Of a stretch of DNA of 64,000 nucleotides, positions 11,914 to 23,352 are shown in pieces; position 1 is the first letter of the stretch, and every line of letters starts with the position of its first letter. Under the pieces are notes generated by a model, which saw nothing but the letters and a program-made list of their open reading frames with translations, was not told where the DNA came from and made no database searches. The stretch comes from Fusarium oxysporum f. sp. lycopersici 4287. Taxonomy: Eukaryota > Ascomycota > Sordariomycetes > Hypocreales > Nectriaceae. The DNA lies in assembly GCF_000149955.1 (NCBI RefSeq), contig NC_030987.1, positions 3,441,138 through 3,505,137 of the forward strand, written 5' to 3'. The translations under genes and the position numbers were made by a program.

Positions 11914-13261
11914 GGTGGATGATTCTTCTGGTTGTTCTGGAACAAGTCGACGACAAGGGTAGGGTTTGATGTATAGCGTGTAGCGGTGGCAATATTTGCG
12001 GATTGACGACTACCTACTGTACATATAAGTCGTTATCTCAATCAATGTCTGGCATGTTGAAGAGCAAGAAAGGGGACTGAAACGGCTGTAGAGGAACAGA
12101 AATATCACACAGTCAGCCAGTCAGGTACATATCGACTTATTAGTGTATCGGCAGATCGCCATGCAGACGAAACTAGTGCGCACATGTTCAAAGTTCTCGA
12201 ACTCTAAGCCAAGTGGCGACATGGTTCATGCTCAGAGCGGGTATACCTGATCAGGAAGTTGACGGACATATCGAGAGCCGCTAGTCATGTAATCAAGTCT
12301 CTAGTTTGCTTTATCAGAGTCTGACGAGTTCTTCTGGGGATAGCTTAAACGAGCCTTTATGATAGTTTGAGGTTAATGCTTGTAAGGAGTAGGCGAACGA
12401 GGAAACTATTAGAGCAGCATCTCTGTTTTTCTTCAACCTGATCATCCGTTATCCGTTGCACTGCCTAATAGAGAGTCAGTGCGAGACCGGCCCGGAGGTT
12501 GTATTCCTGTCCATCCCGTTTCTACCCACTCTCAACGGCTGGCCGAGTTATCCAACTGACACATGAGCTCCTGATTTATACTCAACTTGGCATGAATCTT
12601 TAGTGACAGCTCACAGAGTTTGAATATGACTGTAACCATACGACTTGGCGAATCGTCGTAGCGAGGAGTTTATCCTTTTACGAGGACTGATCATGATATG
12701 CATGCGTTTTCTAATTAGGTAACATGGAAATTTGTGCCGAAACGGAGGAAACCCCATGTCCAATTATCCTGGCATGCCTCTATCAAAGTTGCTGAAACAA
12801 TCAGGACTAGCGATTCAGTCTAGTACGTTATCGAGGAGGCATATATCGAGGCCATTAAGAGCATTCAATATCATGAATATTATTGAGACAAGAATACAAG
12901 AGCACAGGTGAAGTTGATATGAAGACGTAATCAAAGGCCATGGCTTTATTTCAACGATATTCTAATCTCAATACTGCCATGATCATGATCATTTTTGCTA
13001 TACAATACGATTACCTAATCCTCCGTTTGACGCACCTGCCCCCTAATTCATTTGCCTACAAATCACGTGACACACATACAAAGCTTACTCCTCCCCCGCC
13101 ATCGACATTCTCTCGCCAAACAGTCATCAACTATCTCCTTAATCGAAACATCCCACCTCCCCCAAGCGCACGTCCTTCGGTTACAACGATAGCCTCACCA
13201 TCTCCAATTCAATACCCCCAAAATCGAGAACCCACACCTTAAGGAGATAGCCGTCCTGGGC
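11914..13261. promoter_or_regulatory. Divergent intergenic region with a TCACGTGA palindrome
   Basis: About 1.35 kb upstream of both the orphan gene (minus) and the CENP-B-type gene (plus). A perfect TCACGTGA palindrome is at 13063-13070, the core site bound by Cbf1/USF-type bHLH factors, about 200 bp before the CENP-B-type start. Its use is inferred only. Confidence 0.4.
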
Positions 13262-14467
13262 ATGTCGGCTGCTACCACCGACCCGGCCCTTGTCGCCGCT
13301 CCCGCCCCGGACCTCTCTCCTGTTGATGCCGTCGCTCAGGTAGGCCACGATGTCACCTCCGTTGACCATGTCGGTGATCACGTCGGCGCATCGCCAAAGG
13401 AGAGACATTCCCTAACACTCGACCAACGCCGTGCTCTGCGTCGCTGGGCGAATAGCCAGCCTATTCGTCCCTCGCACAAGGCTTGTATCGAATGGTTCTT
13501 TTCTCAGTATGGCCAGCAAATAAGCCAATCCACCGTGTCACACTCGCTGTCACCCAAGTACTCGCGTCTAGATAGTGACAATCCTCAACTTTCGGGTTCC
13601 CGTCTGCGCTACGGAAACTGGCCTGATGTAGAGAAGCTCGTCCTTATATGGTATCAACAGGTACAAGCATCTGGTCGCCAACCTACCAATGAAGAACTTG
13701 GTGACAAGGCAAAATCAATATTCGGACAGTTGCCGCGATATAAGGATGAAAACCCTCCTGAATTTTCTCCAGGTTGGATCCATCGTTTCAAGAAACGTTA
13801 TGGTCTCTTGATCAGACGACAGCGCCGTCATGGGGACGGAGGAATCAATGCCGCCGAAGACATAGGATATTTGGCAGACTGTGTCCCTCGTTACATGAGC
13901 GTCGCCCCTGACACAAGTCCAGCTGCGATCAAAGAAGAAATTATACGCGCTGTTGGTATCGAGCCCACCCTCAACACATGTGCCTTGGTGCGCGATGAAG
14001 TGGTCCGTAGAATGACAGGCCCTCCTCAACAGGTGCCTCCTCCACCACCTCTCATGATGACGCATGACCCCCCTGCAATCCCCCCTCCTCAGCCTGACCA
14101 GCCCATCTACGCCGATGATGATCCTGAAGTTGTCTTACAGAATGCTTTGCGCCAGCTTCAGCAAGAAGAACAAGCTGCCGAAGAGCAGGCAGCGGCTGTA
14201 CGAGAAGAGCGTGAACGCGCAGAAAGAGCAGGACTTCAGCCTAATAGCATTCTGACCACACCGACTGTGCGTGCTACTTCCGTTCAGCGCTACACGGCCA
14301 CACCAGCGCACGATATGACTACTGACCTCACGCTCACTCCTATTACTTCGGAGCAGCCCATGACTCGAGATGATCGTCCCGTGCGATGCCCATTCTGCGT
14401 TAATCAACGAATGCTGCGATCCATCAAAGAGGCCGTGGAACATCTTTCCACTCACGTTGTTGTCTGA
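13262..14467 (+). CDS. CENP-B-type HTH protein (Abp1/Cbh-like DNA-binding domains, no DDE domain)
   Basis: Single exon, 401 aa. Residues about 43-105 (SLTLDQRRALRRWANSQP, ISQSTVSHSLSPKYSRLD) match the first helix-turn-helix of CENP-B, fission-yeast Abp1/Cbh and pogo-type transposases. Residues about 115-195 (WPDVEKLVLIWYQQVQASGR, FSPGWIHRFKKRYGLLIRRQ) are the second, CENPB/Tc5-type domain. The DDE transposase core that follows in mobile pogo elements is absent. Instead there is a proline-rich linker, a Glu/Ala-rich coiled coil (about 290-330) and a C-terminal CPFC...HLSTH motif (about residues 376-398) spaced like a C2H2 zinc finger. It is best read as a host DNA-binding protein derived from a transposase. 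No terminal inverted repeats were seen around it. Confidence 0.8.
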   Translation: MSAATTDPALVAAPAPDLSPVDAVAQVGHDVTSVDHVGDHVGASPKERHSLTLDQRRALRRWANSQPIRPSHKACIEWFFSQYGQQISQSTVSHSLSPKYSRLDSDNPQLSGSRLRYGNWPDVEKLVLIWYQQVQASGRQPTNEELGDKAKSIFGQLPRYKDENPPEFSPGWIHRFKKRYGLLIRRQRRHGDGGINAAEDIGYLADCVPRYMSVAPDTSPAAIKEEIIRAVGIEPTLNTCALVRDEVVRRMTGPPQQVPPPPPLMMTHDPPAIPPPQPDQPIYADDDPEVVLQNALRQLQQEEQAAEEQAAAVREERERAERAGLQPNSILTTPTVRATSVQRYTATPAHDMTTDLTLTPITSEQPMTRDDRPVRCPFCVNQRMLRSIKEAVEHLSTHVVV

Positions 14468-14721
14468 GAGTTTGTTGGGGTATCTAAAACCGCCAGGCTT
14501 ATGAGGGAGTACTGGTTGACGACTTGGTTTTTTGGAGTTTCGGTAGACGAATAATGTGGAGTTCGGGTTATAAATGTATGTGAAAACGCACCTCAGTTCA
14601 GTTATCTTTCTAGGGAGGCAATGGCACATGAATCCTTGCGATCTGCTCCCTGTTTTGTTGATTTTCTGTGAATGGCTCACATATGTCTATGCTATATAAT
14701 CCAACATGGTCGTTGCCTCGT

Positions 14722-16712
14722 TTATAACAGTCCGCTTGCTTTCAATGCCTTCATAACCTCATCACTATCCTTCTGAGCTTGAGACTTGTGCTTCTTGTGC
14801 TCGCCCGGATCAATATAGTTCACCCAGAACTTAAGACCCTCCAATCCCTCCTCACGACACAACTCTCCTCGCTCTTCCGCCATCAGCAACTCTTCCTCTG
14901 CAACACCAAGACTCCAGCCAAAGCGTTCCGCAGCTTCTTGGGCTGTAACTCCTCTGCCAAACTCTTTCCAATCCCAAGACACTTCCCGCTCAGGGGGAAA
15001 CTCGTGAAGATCGCGGAGCCATGCAAGTAGGGCCCTGACCGTGGTGCCGTCGGTACGGTCACGACCCTGAACAACCATAACACCACTGCGGAAGGTGCGC
15101 AGACGAACAGGCAGTTTAAGCTTGCTCCAGAGCCGGGCGGCTTTCTCGAAGTCTGCTGGGCTGACGAGTTCGACGCCGCCTCGAGCTCTGTTGAACATAG
15201 CCCAGAGATCGACGAGCGTTATGATACCGCCCGCCTTCTTAAGGACTCCTCTGGAGTCATCGGTGAGGAACTCAGCCAAGTTTCTGGCGAGCTCCGACAA
15301 ATAGAGTGACTCGGAGCTCCCACCACCGACAATATCCTTTGTCGTGACTAGGCCAAGTTGGCTGGCCGATTCCGCTAAGATCGCGTTCTCTTCGGCTGAT
15401 GCGTTGCCTTGCCCGTTATTTGTTTGTCTTGCGAATCGCTCCGCAAGTGCGATGACCTCCTTAGCAGATGACATAAGAGCCTCCAGATCCTCGAAAGCAC
15501 TGCCTATTAGTAACTCATTGTTTTTGCGCATGTTCAATCCAAGTTGTTCTAGACCAGCAATACCGACTCCCTTCTGTCGCCCTCCCGGAGTGCCAGCCGG
15601 TGTGTCTTTAGATCCTTCGTCCGCAGCTCGGCTGTTTGGAGCAGGGGGTGCATCTCTGAGAAGCCATTTACGTTGGGTCATAGAGCCCTTGAGTCGCTCA
15701 TAGAATATTTTCTCGCCACCTCTTCGGAAAGAAATTTTGACACTCTCAGGGGCATCACTTCCATTCTTGTTGATTTTGCTTGGGTCCAGTACAGGCCCTG
15801 GGGAGTCCGTTCTTATGGTATCAGCTGTGGAGCTTTGCTGGATAGATGATGGGGCATTTTGCGAAATCAGGGGCCCACCACACATCTCGCAAGTCATCAA
15901 GGAAGGATGATTTGAGAAGGTACAACGAGGACATTGGAAAGATGCAGTCGAGTTTGAACCATTGGTAGCATCGGGCAAGCTTGAAGCTGGCTTTTGGTCC
16001 AGATTCTCAGATAAAGGTCGAGTGCCAGAGTGAGCTGGCCGTAACGGGAGAGGTGCATTCAGAGCTGGTGAGGCTACTGAGCGATTGCTCGCGCCAGAGA
16101 TTGCAGCCTTGAGAACGTGAGATAAGGTCGGCTTGATCCCGCATGCTAAACATGGCGGTAGAGGTGTATGGGCGTTTGCCGAAGTAGGATCAAAGTTCGA
16201 GGGGACCGGATTTGAGAAACTGCATATAGTGCAGACCCATGTTGCGCTTGTCACAGCTGGAGGCTCAGGGGGTGCTCTATAAGCAGACTCGGAAATTCCT
16301 GGCGATCCAGATAGATTTCTCTGTGCACTTGATGCGTTCGACAGAGCACGACTGTGATACGATGATCGCTTTGGAGGCTTTGGTATCAGAGTCACCTTAG
16401 CTGATGACTTCAGAAAGCCAGCATAGAATTCGTAACGTTCCACATCTTTCAGGTCCAAAGCAACGGAGTGCGTACGGGGCTCCTGCTTATCAACATAACA
16501 GACCCGATGTGAGGTTAAGTAAACCTGCCCATTTTGTTGATTGGGGAGCTTGAATTTACTATTATCGTGTTAATATCAGAGCTTCAACTTGCATCGCCAA
16601 GAACAACCTACCCCTCATACAAGCCTACGTTGTCCTGAACAAATAGGAGCACCTCATCTGGAAGATACGAGGGCCGTAGTGCTGTAGTAAGGTCTATGTG
16701 TTTCAGAAACAT
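14722..16712 (-). CDS. vps36: ESCRT-II subunit Vps36
   Basis: Exons are 16712-16612 and 16558-14722, giving 645 aa. The short first exon supplies MFLKHIDLTTALRPSYLPDE, the start of the GLUE domain. GLUE is interrupted, as in budding yeast, by two zinc ribbons: residues about 140-185 (WVCTICSFSNP...PCLACG, with a stretched middle) and about 242-265 (FQCPRCTFSNHPSLMTCEMC, a standard NZF). GLUE resumes at ESVKISFRRGGEKIFYERL. The EAP30/winged-helix half runs from about residue 370 (GVGIAGLEQLGLNMRKN) to the end. Vps36 binds ubiquitinated cargo and phosphoinositide at endosomes and links ESCRT-I to ESCRT-III. The gene converges on the CENP-B-type gene. Confidence 0.93.
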
Positions 16713-17300
16713 CCGTCATGAGGGTGAAACTGAAGCAGAGAGAAGTGAAAGCTGTGGCTGTTGATGAATGGATGAGCGATGATGCAAGTGGACGATGACT
16801 TGCAGCAAACAGAAGCAAGCTAGGAGACAGGCGCTTGATAAATCTTCCAATCAGAGAACAGTAACCAAGAGTCGGTATAAGACGGTCTTTGTTTCGACTC
16901 CAAGTAGATTCAAAGGTTACAGTGAAGTACTTCAGTATCATATGAGTCTTCAAAGGCACACGAGACTTGATCGGCCCCTCCAGTTGACGGCCCCACTGTT
17001 GACGATAAGCTTCCATTCGGCGGATCCCTAAACCTACACTACCAACACTCACTGAGATTCCGGCAGCGCTTTCTACCGGAGCACAGTTTTTCCGTGAATA
17101 AGCAGGGACCACACCGCCACCGCCAGTCTCCTGCCTCTGACCACGAAAATACCTCCCAAAGAAACCTACCTCCACTCTCACTCCAACCAAGGACCCTTCA
17201 TCATCATCTCGCCTTTCTGCCATTATCCGCCCGGCATCATCTTTTTTCTCCCCAACCCGTTTGTGAAACTAACCATTCGTACCGCTAGCATTTCGACGCC
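16713..17300. promoter_or_regulatory. Divergent promoter of vps36 and the SAC3/GANP gene
   Basis: About 590 bp between opposed starts. A CCAAT pentamer is near 16848. An open frame across this area on the minus strand is not supported as coding. Confidence 0.4.
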
Positions 17301-18963
17301 ATGATGCCAACCTGGCCAGCGCAGCAAGCGCCGAGCGTAACTCAGCAAACCGTACCGACATCCTACGCCTATCCAACGAGTAAGTCATCTCCCGGACTGC
17401 CCGCAAACAACATCCCCTTTTCTCGACCGACAGCCCTGACACGAAATGCAGATCCAGCCTTCATTCCCGTAGCCGTTCGTCAAGGATTCAGTCAGTACGC
17501 AGCCCCAGCTGCTCCTTATGTCGGCTACGTGCCTCCACAGCCCCCGGTGCAACATCAAATGTCTCCCGCTTCTCCCGTGAATGGTGTAACCCCGACACCT
17601 GAGCAAGCCAAGTCCAAAGTGGACTGGCCCGAATCTGTTCGGAGCTATGTTCAAAGATCTTTCCTCCCCCAAAATGACGAACCCACCGTGTCTCGCGCGG
17701 AAATCGAGGCTAAACTTAAGAGCACCATCGGTACCGCAAAAGAAAACGGCACGTTATACACACTCGATTGGGACAACATGCCCCTCCCACAGGCCCTAGT
17801 CAAAGCCGAACGTGATGCGGATATCAAGCAGAGTTTCCATGTTCCCATCAACTCCAAGAAGAGGAAATCTACCGATTTTGCCAGTAATGACAACTCCCAG
17901 CCCCCGTGGCGTACTAACTCGCGTTCTTCACTTGAGGACCGTATTTCCTATCCTTCCCCCGAAAAGCGTGCTTCCATGGACGAGCCCCTCCCGAAATCAA
18001 GTAAGTTCCAGAAGGAAGTCAACAAGCGCAAGCGACGGTTCGAGAACGAATACAAGTCGCTCAGGTCGCCCAGTCCGCCTCCGCCTTCATCTGGACCTAT
18101 TATTGGCACATGCGAGGTACTCGAGAAGAAGTATCTTCGCCTTACCGCCCCTCCAGTTCCGTCCAAGGTTCGACCTGAGCACATTTTGCGACAGACTCTA
18201 GAACTTCTGAAGAAGAAGTGGAAGCGGGAAAGCAACTATTCGTACATTTGTGATCAGTTCAAGTCTATGAGGCAAGATCTGACTGTGCAACATATCAAGA
18301 ACGACTTTACTGTTTCCGTTTATGAAATTCATGCCCGAATTGCCTTGGAGAAGGGGGATATTGGTGAGTATAATCAGTGCCAGACCCAGCTGCGGTCATT
18401 GTATGGCATGGGCCTAAAAGGCAACCCCATTGAATTCAAGGCGTATCGCATTCTTTATTTCATCCACACGGCCAACCGAACTGGATTGAACGACACTTTG
18501 GCAGATCTAACCACAGCAGAGAAAGGGGAGAAGCCGATTAAGCATGCTTTAGAAGTGCGATCATCATTGGCGTTGGGCAACTATCATAAGTTCTTCCAGC
18601 TTTACCTTGACACCCCTAACATGGGTGCATACTTGATGGACATGTTTGTTGTTCGAGAACGGCTTGCTGCGTTGTGCAATATTTGCAAAGCGTAAGTTCC
18701 GTCCATCCTCGTTGTTTTACTTGAACATGGTTTGCTAACTATCGTACAGATACAAGCCGGACGTGAAACTTCGTTTCATCACTGAGGAACTCGGTTTCGA
18801 GTCTGATGCTGATGCAGCCCAGTTCATCATCGATCACCAAGGCCGACATCTGTTGGAAGATCGAACAGACTACATCGCGTTTTTGACCGGGAAAGCCGGT
18901 CCCCTATTCGAGGGCGCGCGCAGCACGGCGTTCCAAAAGGTTGATATCAAGGGCCAGATCTAA
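17301..18963 (+). CDS. SAC3/GANP-family protein, Thp3/LENG8-like
   Basis: Exons are 17301-18691 and 18750-18963, giving 534 aa. The first roughly 260 residues are Pro/Gln/Ser-rich and low-complexity, with basic clusters (KKRKS, NKRKRRFENEYK). The SAC3/GANP domain follows from about residue 290: LELLKKKWKRESNYSYICDQ, KSMRQDLTVQHIKNDFTVSV, YEIHARIALEKGDIGEYNQC, QLRSLYGMGLKGNPIEFKAY. These are hallmark segments of the Thp3/LENG8 branch of the family. Family members work in transcription elongation, mRNA processing and export; yeast Thp3 pairs with Csn12. The join CNICKA/YKPDVK is in phase and restores the family C-terminus. Confidence 0.88.
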
Positions 18964-19700
18964 ACATTTACTGCTTCTTTCTCGGGTTCTTTCCTTTTTT
19001 CCTTTTTGCGTTGCGACTTCCATCGCCGTCTCACGGCTTGAGACTTGACCGTCGTTAATGTTTATCGAGGAGACATGAATGATACTTTCACACTTGTGAT
19101 GCGTTTTCATTCATGTAGACGACTCGGCGTTTTATACCCCCATTTCTGCTTAGGTGGCAACGAAATGTCTTCTATTCTACTACGCACCACCTGAGGCTAG
19201 GCCTATGCATAAGTCTCTTATGCTGCTTTGCCTCAGACTTTGATCAATTAACTGTAGCCTCGATACCAGCTACCATTCTATCGACCGAGGCGACACTTTT
19301 GCTGTACGACAAATCACTAAGATGGATGTTGGGTGGGAACTTAGACACAGTGGGCTTGATGGGAAGATTCAGACAGGAACTCAAAGTCATCTCGATCCTG
19401 GTACTGTTGGGGTCGGTAATTGGCCTGTGGAGTGTTGGGCAGTCATGTAATCGCCAGCTTTATCATTGCACAGTCAATGCATACTGGCCTCAACAAGAAC
19501 CAGGATGAGATCGATGGATAGAGTCCCGGCGTTTCAGAGAGTTGTGGGTTGGTAATTCTTAACAAGTAGCAATTGATCGTATTCCAATTTTTTTCTGCTT
19601 GAATGAATAAACGAAAAATCAATGCTCTGTTTTTATGTCATGTTGAAATGGAAGTGTCGAAGTTGAGCTGTTCTGCTTGTAGAATAGCTGTGAGATTGGG
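18964..19700. other. Intergenic, 3' flank of the SAC3/GANP gene
   Basis: About 0.74 kb with no recognisable gene. A short frame at 19299-19508 has no protein-like character. Confidence 0.4.
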
Positions 19701-19704
19701 TAAG

Positions 19705-20090
19705 GTATATAAGACAAATATTTACTGGCCCGACTGGGAATGTCTGGCTAGACTCGGGGCGCAGTTGGCAACTGTTTCATGAGGCCCACTATGTGTGGGC
19801 CACACTGATCGATTGTTCGAATCCCAGGCATAACTACCGCTTGTGGCGTCGTCCCGACGTCAACTATCGTGTTAAAATCACTGTGTTTAACTCCTATTGT
19901 TGAAACCCTGCATTGTCTGTGACAATCACCTACGCCATCCCTTTGGGTTGAGAGCCGAACGCCTGTTGCAAGGCGTAAAACCGCAAATCAATGTGTTAAG
20001 GCCTTTGGTAGTGCCTTTAAAGTACTGTGGAGGAAAGAACGCCTTGTGTTGCCCACGTATGAGACTCTGGCTAGACGTTCCCCCTTTTTT
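19705..20090 (+). ncRNA. Candidate structured Pol III transcript (or tRNA-related SINE)
   Basis: TATATAAG lies at 19705-19712. An A-box-like GGGCGCAGTTG is at 19757-19767 and a perfect B-box core GTTCGAATC at 19815-19823. A run of six T at 20085-20090 could terminate Pol III. Between them are seven perfect short hairpins: 19762-19774, 19783-19801 (GGCCCAC/GTGGGCC), 19847-19859, 19871-19891, 19912-19926, 19959-19976 (ACGCCT/AGGCGT) and 19998-20017. An 11-bp direct repeat TCTGGCTAGAC at 19743-19753 and 20066-20076 brackets the A box, B box and hairpins. It does not fold as an intact tRNA, because the T-arm strands do not pair. Either a structured RNA gene or a SINE with target duplication fits; I could not match it to RNase P, MRP, SRP or U6 RNA. 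Confidence 0.4.
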
Positions 20091-20691
20091 GGACTTTTTA
20101 TTTAATACTTGAGTTGTCTTTTCTCTTGTTGTAAAAAGCCTGTATATATGTTTTTATTCTCTTGCTTCTTTCTTTTTTATTCCATGGACCCATCCCGAGG
20201 ACTGATAGTCGATGAACAAGTGTGAGTGTCTGTCGCATTCACTTGAGGCCAAATGACTGCCACACGACATCACCATGGTGGTTTGGATGCCAATAACGAA
20301 AAAGACCTTCCGTGCTCCGAGACTCGGGAACAATGACAAACCCCTGCTGAAAGAGTAACACTGGCCTAGAGAGAAAATTTGACATGGAAGCAGGGAGTCC
20401 CAAAGTGTCGGGATAGACAGGATCTAATGATGTCTTGGCTCAAGGGAGGGAATCTTGCTTCCTTCTTACACAAAGTGTTTTCCAAGACATGTACTTAGAT
20501 CCATATCGACATACATTTTGATAAGGACGAAGAGTTTCCATTCAAAACAGTTACGGCTGATGTTCACGAGTCATATTTCCCAGGTGATGCACAGAAACCG
20601 TCGTTTTTGAAGCGAACGGGAGATTGACACACGAGATTAGACCCAGGGCAACGGTATCCGCAGACGAGACAGCGGCGCCATGATCCATCGT

Positions 20692-20714
20692 GGGGGGGTT
20701 TTTTTTTTTTTTTT
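20692..20714. repeat. G7-T16 homopolymer block
   Basis: Seven G followed directly by sixteen T. It is a likely length-variable tract; no function is evident. Confidence 0.8.
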
Positions 20715-22681
20715 GGCGGGGGACGCTTCCGGTGGATTATCAGCTAAAAGTGAGCAGGGGAGGGGTCAGTTGGGATTGGATCATGGAATGAATTCAATGG
20801 AATGAGAATGACTTGAAGACTGAAGATCAACATGTCGCGTGAAGAGAGAGTTTGGAAACACACGATGGTTGTATGTATATTCACTTGCATGTTGATACAG
20901 TGGTTCAGGTATGATTTCATCAAATCAGCCATTAATAGCAAAAGCCTATAGACTGGAACGTATACATATCGCTGACTGGCATTTAGACAACTAACAAAGA
21001 GCATCATCCAGCCATGCTTTAACATTCTGGAAATGTGTGCGCGCGGCAGTTGTTTGCATAAACACAAGACAATGGGCTACCAACATCCGGCGTCAGATGG
21101 AAGTGTCTTTATGCGAAGTGAGGTAAAGGTATGCTGTGTGGTGGTTCTTTGTCTTGGATAGAGGCTGGCATTAATGTTAAGATGTGGTATTATGCCGAAT
21201 CTTGACCAGGGATATCTGAAAGTCAATGTCAGAGAAAGATGGATGAGATGCTGCACTAACATGGCATGCATAAACTGGCTCTCGTCCTCTCAAATCATTT
21301 CATCTCGATTTCTAGAATTGAGGTCGCAGTCCTAGTCTTTGATGCAATGCGATCGCTGCGTGGCCCCCCTGTTTGTTCCATCCATGGATGGACTGGACGG
21401 ACTGTGTGTGATGCATCCCTGCCACGCGACGATTTCCCCGTTTCCACGAGTCACTTACTGACTGTAAGTTGCTGTAAGATGCCTGTAACTCACTGCGGAA
21501 ATTTCCCTTGTATTAGCGTCACCAACGACGTGATGTGCCAACGCAAGAGCTAACGTCTGTGTCCGTGTCTGTGTGTATCGGGCATCACGAACAAGAGAGG
21601 GGACTTTTCAGTTGGTAAACCCACCCCTGATCCCTGACTAATTTACCATTTGTCCGCACACCCATGCCCATGACCGTGGCCCGGGGATGAGCGAAGAGGA
21701 ATGAGACGAGACAGGGTTGAGCGGTTGGCCCGAGTCAACCGGCCAAGTCGATGCCTTCTTTGCTGATTATGAGGGGTAGAGTAGGATAGGGATTGGCCGT
21801 GTAAGCGTTTGCCCGTGGCTGTTTGCAGGTGGTGAAAGTTATTTTGAGCGTGGAGGATGTGTTTGTGTGGCAGATCTCATGCACAATTTTACCCACTGAG
21901 AAACCTGTCGTGTGCAGTTTGTGGTGCCTAGTAAGCGCTGGACTGAAAGTTGACGCCGTTGAAAGGGATTGGATGCTTTGATTATCAAGTTGAGGGCTTC
22001 GAGATGAGCTTGGCAGCTTCTAATGGCTTTAGAGGGAAAGAGGTTACAGCTAAAGAAGAATAGCTCAGCTTAGGATTCATTTAGTTCAAACATGTCAGCT
22101 TCCAAAGGTGATGCTCTAACTGTAGTAGCTGGTACATAGCTGAAGCTCAGTCAAAGCTTGAAGCCATTGATTGGGATATGAGTGTTGACTATTGATCACT
22201 GACCACCAACCAGAGCCATTCATGGAGTCTTCTGTTATTGAGGGAATATGTGATTTATCCTTTCGCATTTCGTTCATATTTTCTCCCTTCTCTCAACTTC
22301 ATCTCCATTTTATGACATCTCTTGGTCAAAGTCATCCACTAAACCACTTACAAGACGTCGCTGGCAGGCGCCAAGTTGTCAGAGGCGACCCCTCCATCAC
22401 CCCACCTTTAGAGCCCAAGGTAATTAATTTCACCCTCCATCTTCTCGCTGAGGAGCGCAGCCTTAGCCCTTTTACCTTTATCGTCGAAACTCAAAGGCGC
22501 CCACAGCTCGCGTCAGTATCACGTTAAAGGGAACACCCAAGGCGAAGTCCCTCTAGTCTTGGTGATTATCGTACGCGTCGAGGGTCACAGATCCACGGAC
22601 GTTGGATTTCCGAGTATCTGATCAGTCACAGTTATACGGCTGCACCAACCAAAGTCATCAGGTCATCAAGAAGCAAAAGAG

Positions 22682-23013
22682 GCAAAGCAAAGCAAGCAAG
22701 CAAGCAAACACCAAATTGTCCCTTTTTATTTCCAGCCGCCAACTGCTATTTTTCTCCATCTCATCAACCTTTCCCAGAAACTTACACAAATCGCTTCCAC
22801 AACGTTCGATCCACTCGAGGGAACATCGTTCAGTCCACTCTCAGGCTACTTCGCCCCCTGGCGTGTACTCTGTACTCACATTCGCGCTCGTTCGTTCGTT
22901 CGTTCGCTCGCTCACACCCCAATCTTTGTATGTGTGCAACCCCAGGCATTCGCTGTAAGGTACCCTACCTTTACCTCGGAGGGTCCAGGTCCCTCCCTCC
23001 CTCCCTCCCCTCC
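22682..23013. repeat. Cluster of tetranucleotide repeats in the bem1 leader
   Basis: Three simple repeats occur within 330 bp: AGCA/AGCAA units at about 22682-22709, TTCG/CTCG units at about 22884-22913, and TCCC units at about 22990-23013. All are upstream of the bem1 start codon. Confidence 0.75.
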
Positions 23014-23352
23014 ACTTCAACGGTGCTGCTGCAACCGCTACAACTTTGTGTCTGTCCGTCCTGCACCTCGCTGCCTTGCCCGTGCCAGGTCTAGCGGTTA
23101 TAGAGGTACTGCCACTGTAGCGTACCTTGCCTGGCCTGGCCTTACACCAAACATCGGATTGGATCGAAATAAGGTACCTTAGCCCAGCCCGCCGCTGTGT
23201 CCCGCCGGGTCGTGTCGTCTTCCCTCGTCTCGTACTTTTAGTACCTTGCTCAGGTCGTCTCGTCTTGCGATCCTTTTCCTACAACCTCCACCTTCGAGCG
23301 ATTCACAACTTCCCAACTTGCAACTGCCCAGGAGGCATTCAGTTACACAAAA

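Larger units (their letters stand above)
20091..23352. other. Long gene-poor stretch upstream of bem1
   Basis: About 3.3 kb with no convincing coding region. It includes a G7-T16 homopolymer block at 20692-20714 and, from about 22600, a pyrimidine-rich leader with simple repeats that is probably the bem1 promoter and 5' UTR. Confidence 0.45.

Noticed and set aside
16654..17223. 189-codon minus-strand frame across the vps36 promoter
   Set aside because: It overlaps the first vps36 exon in another frame and has no recognisable protein features.
19736..19835. Intact tRNA gene
   Set aside because: B-box and A-box are present, and a 7-bp stem between TGTCTGG and CCAGGCA can be drawn, but the five bases on either side of the TTCGAAT loop do not pair and no cloverleaf fits.
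22192..22527. 111-codon plus-strand frame upstream of bem1
   Set aside because: No family features, no supporting splice sites, and composition like the surrounding spacer.
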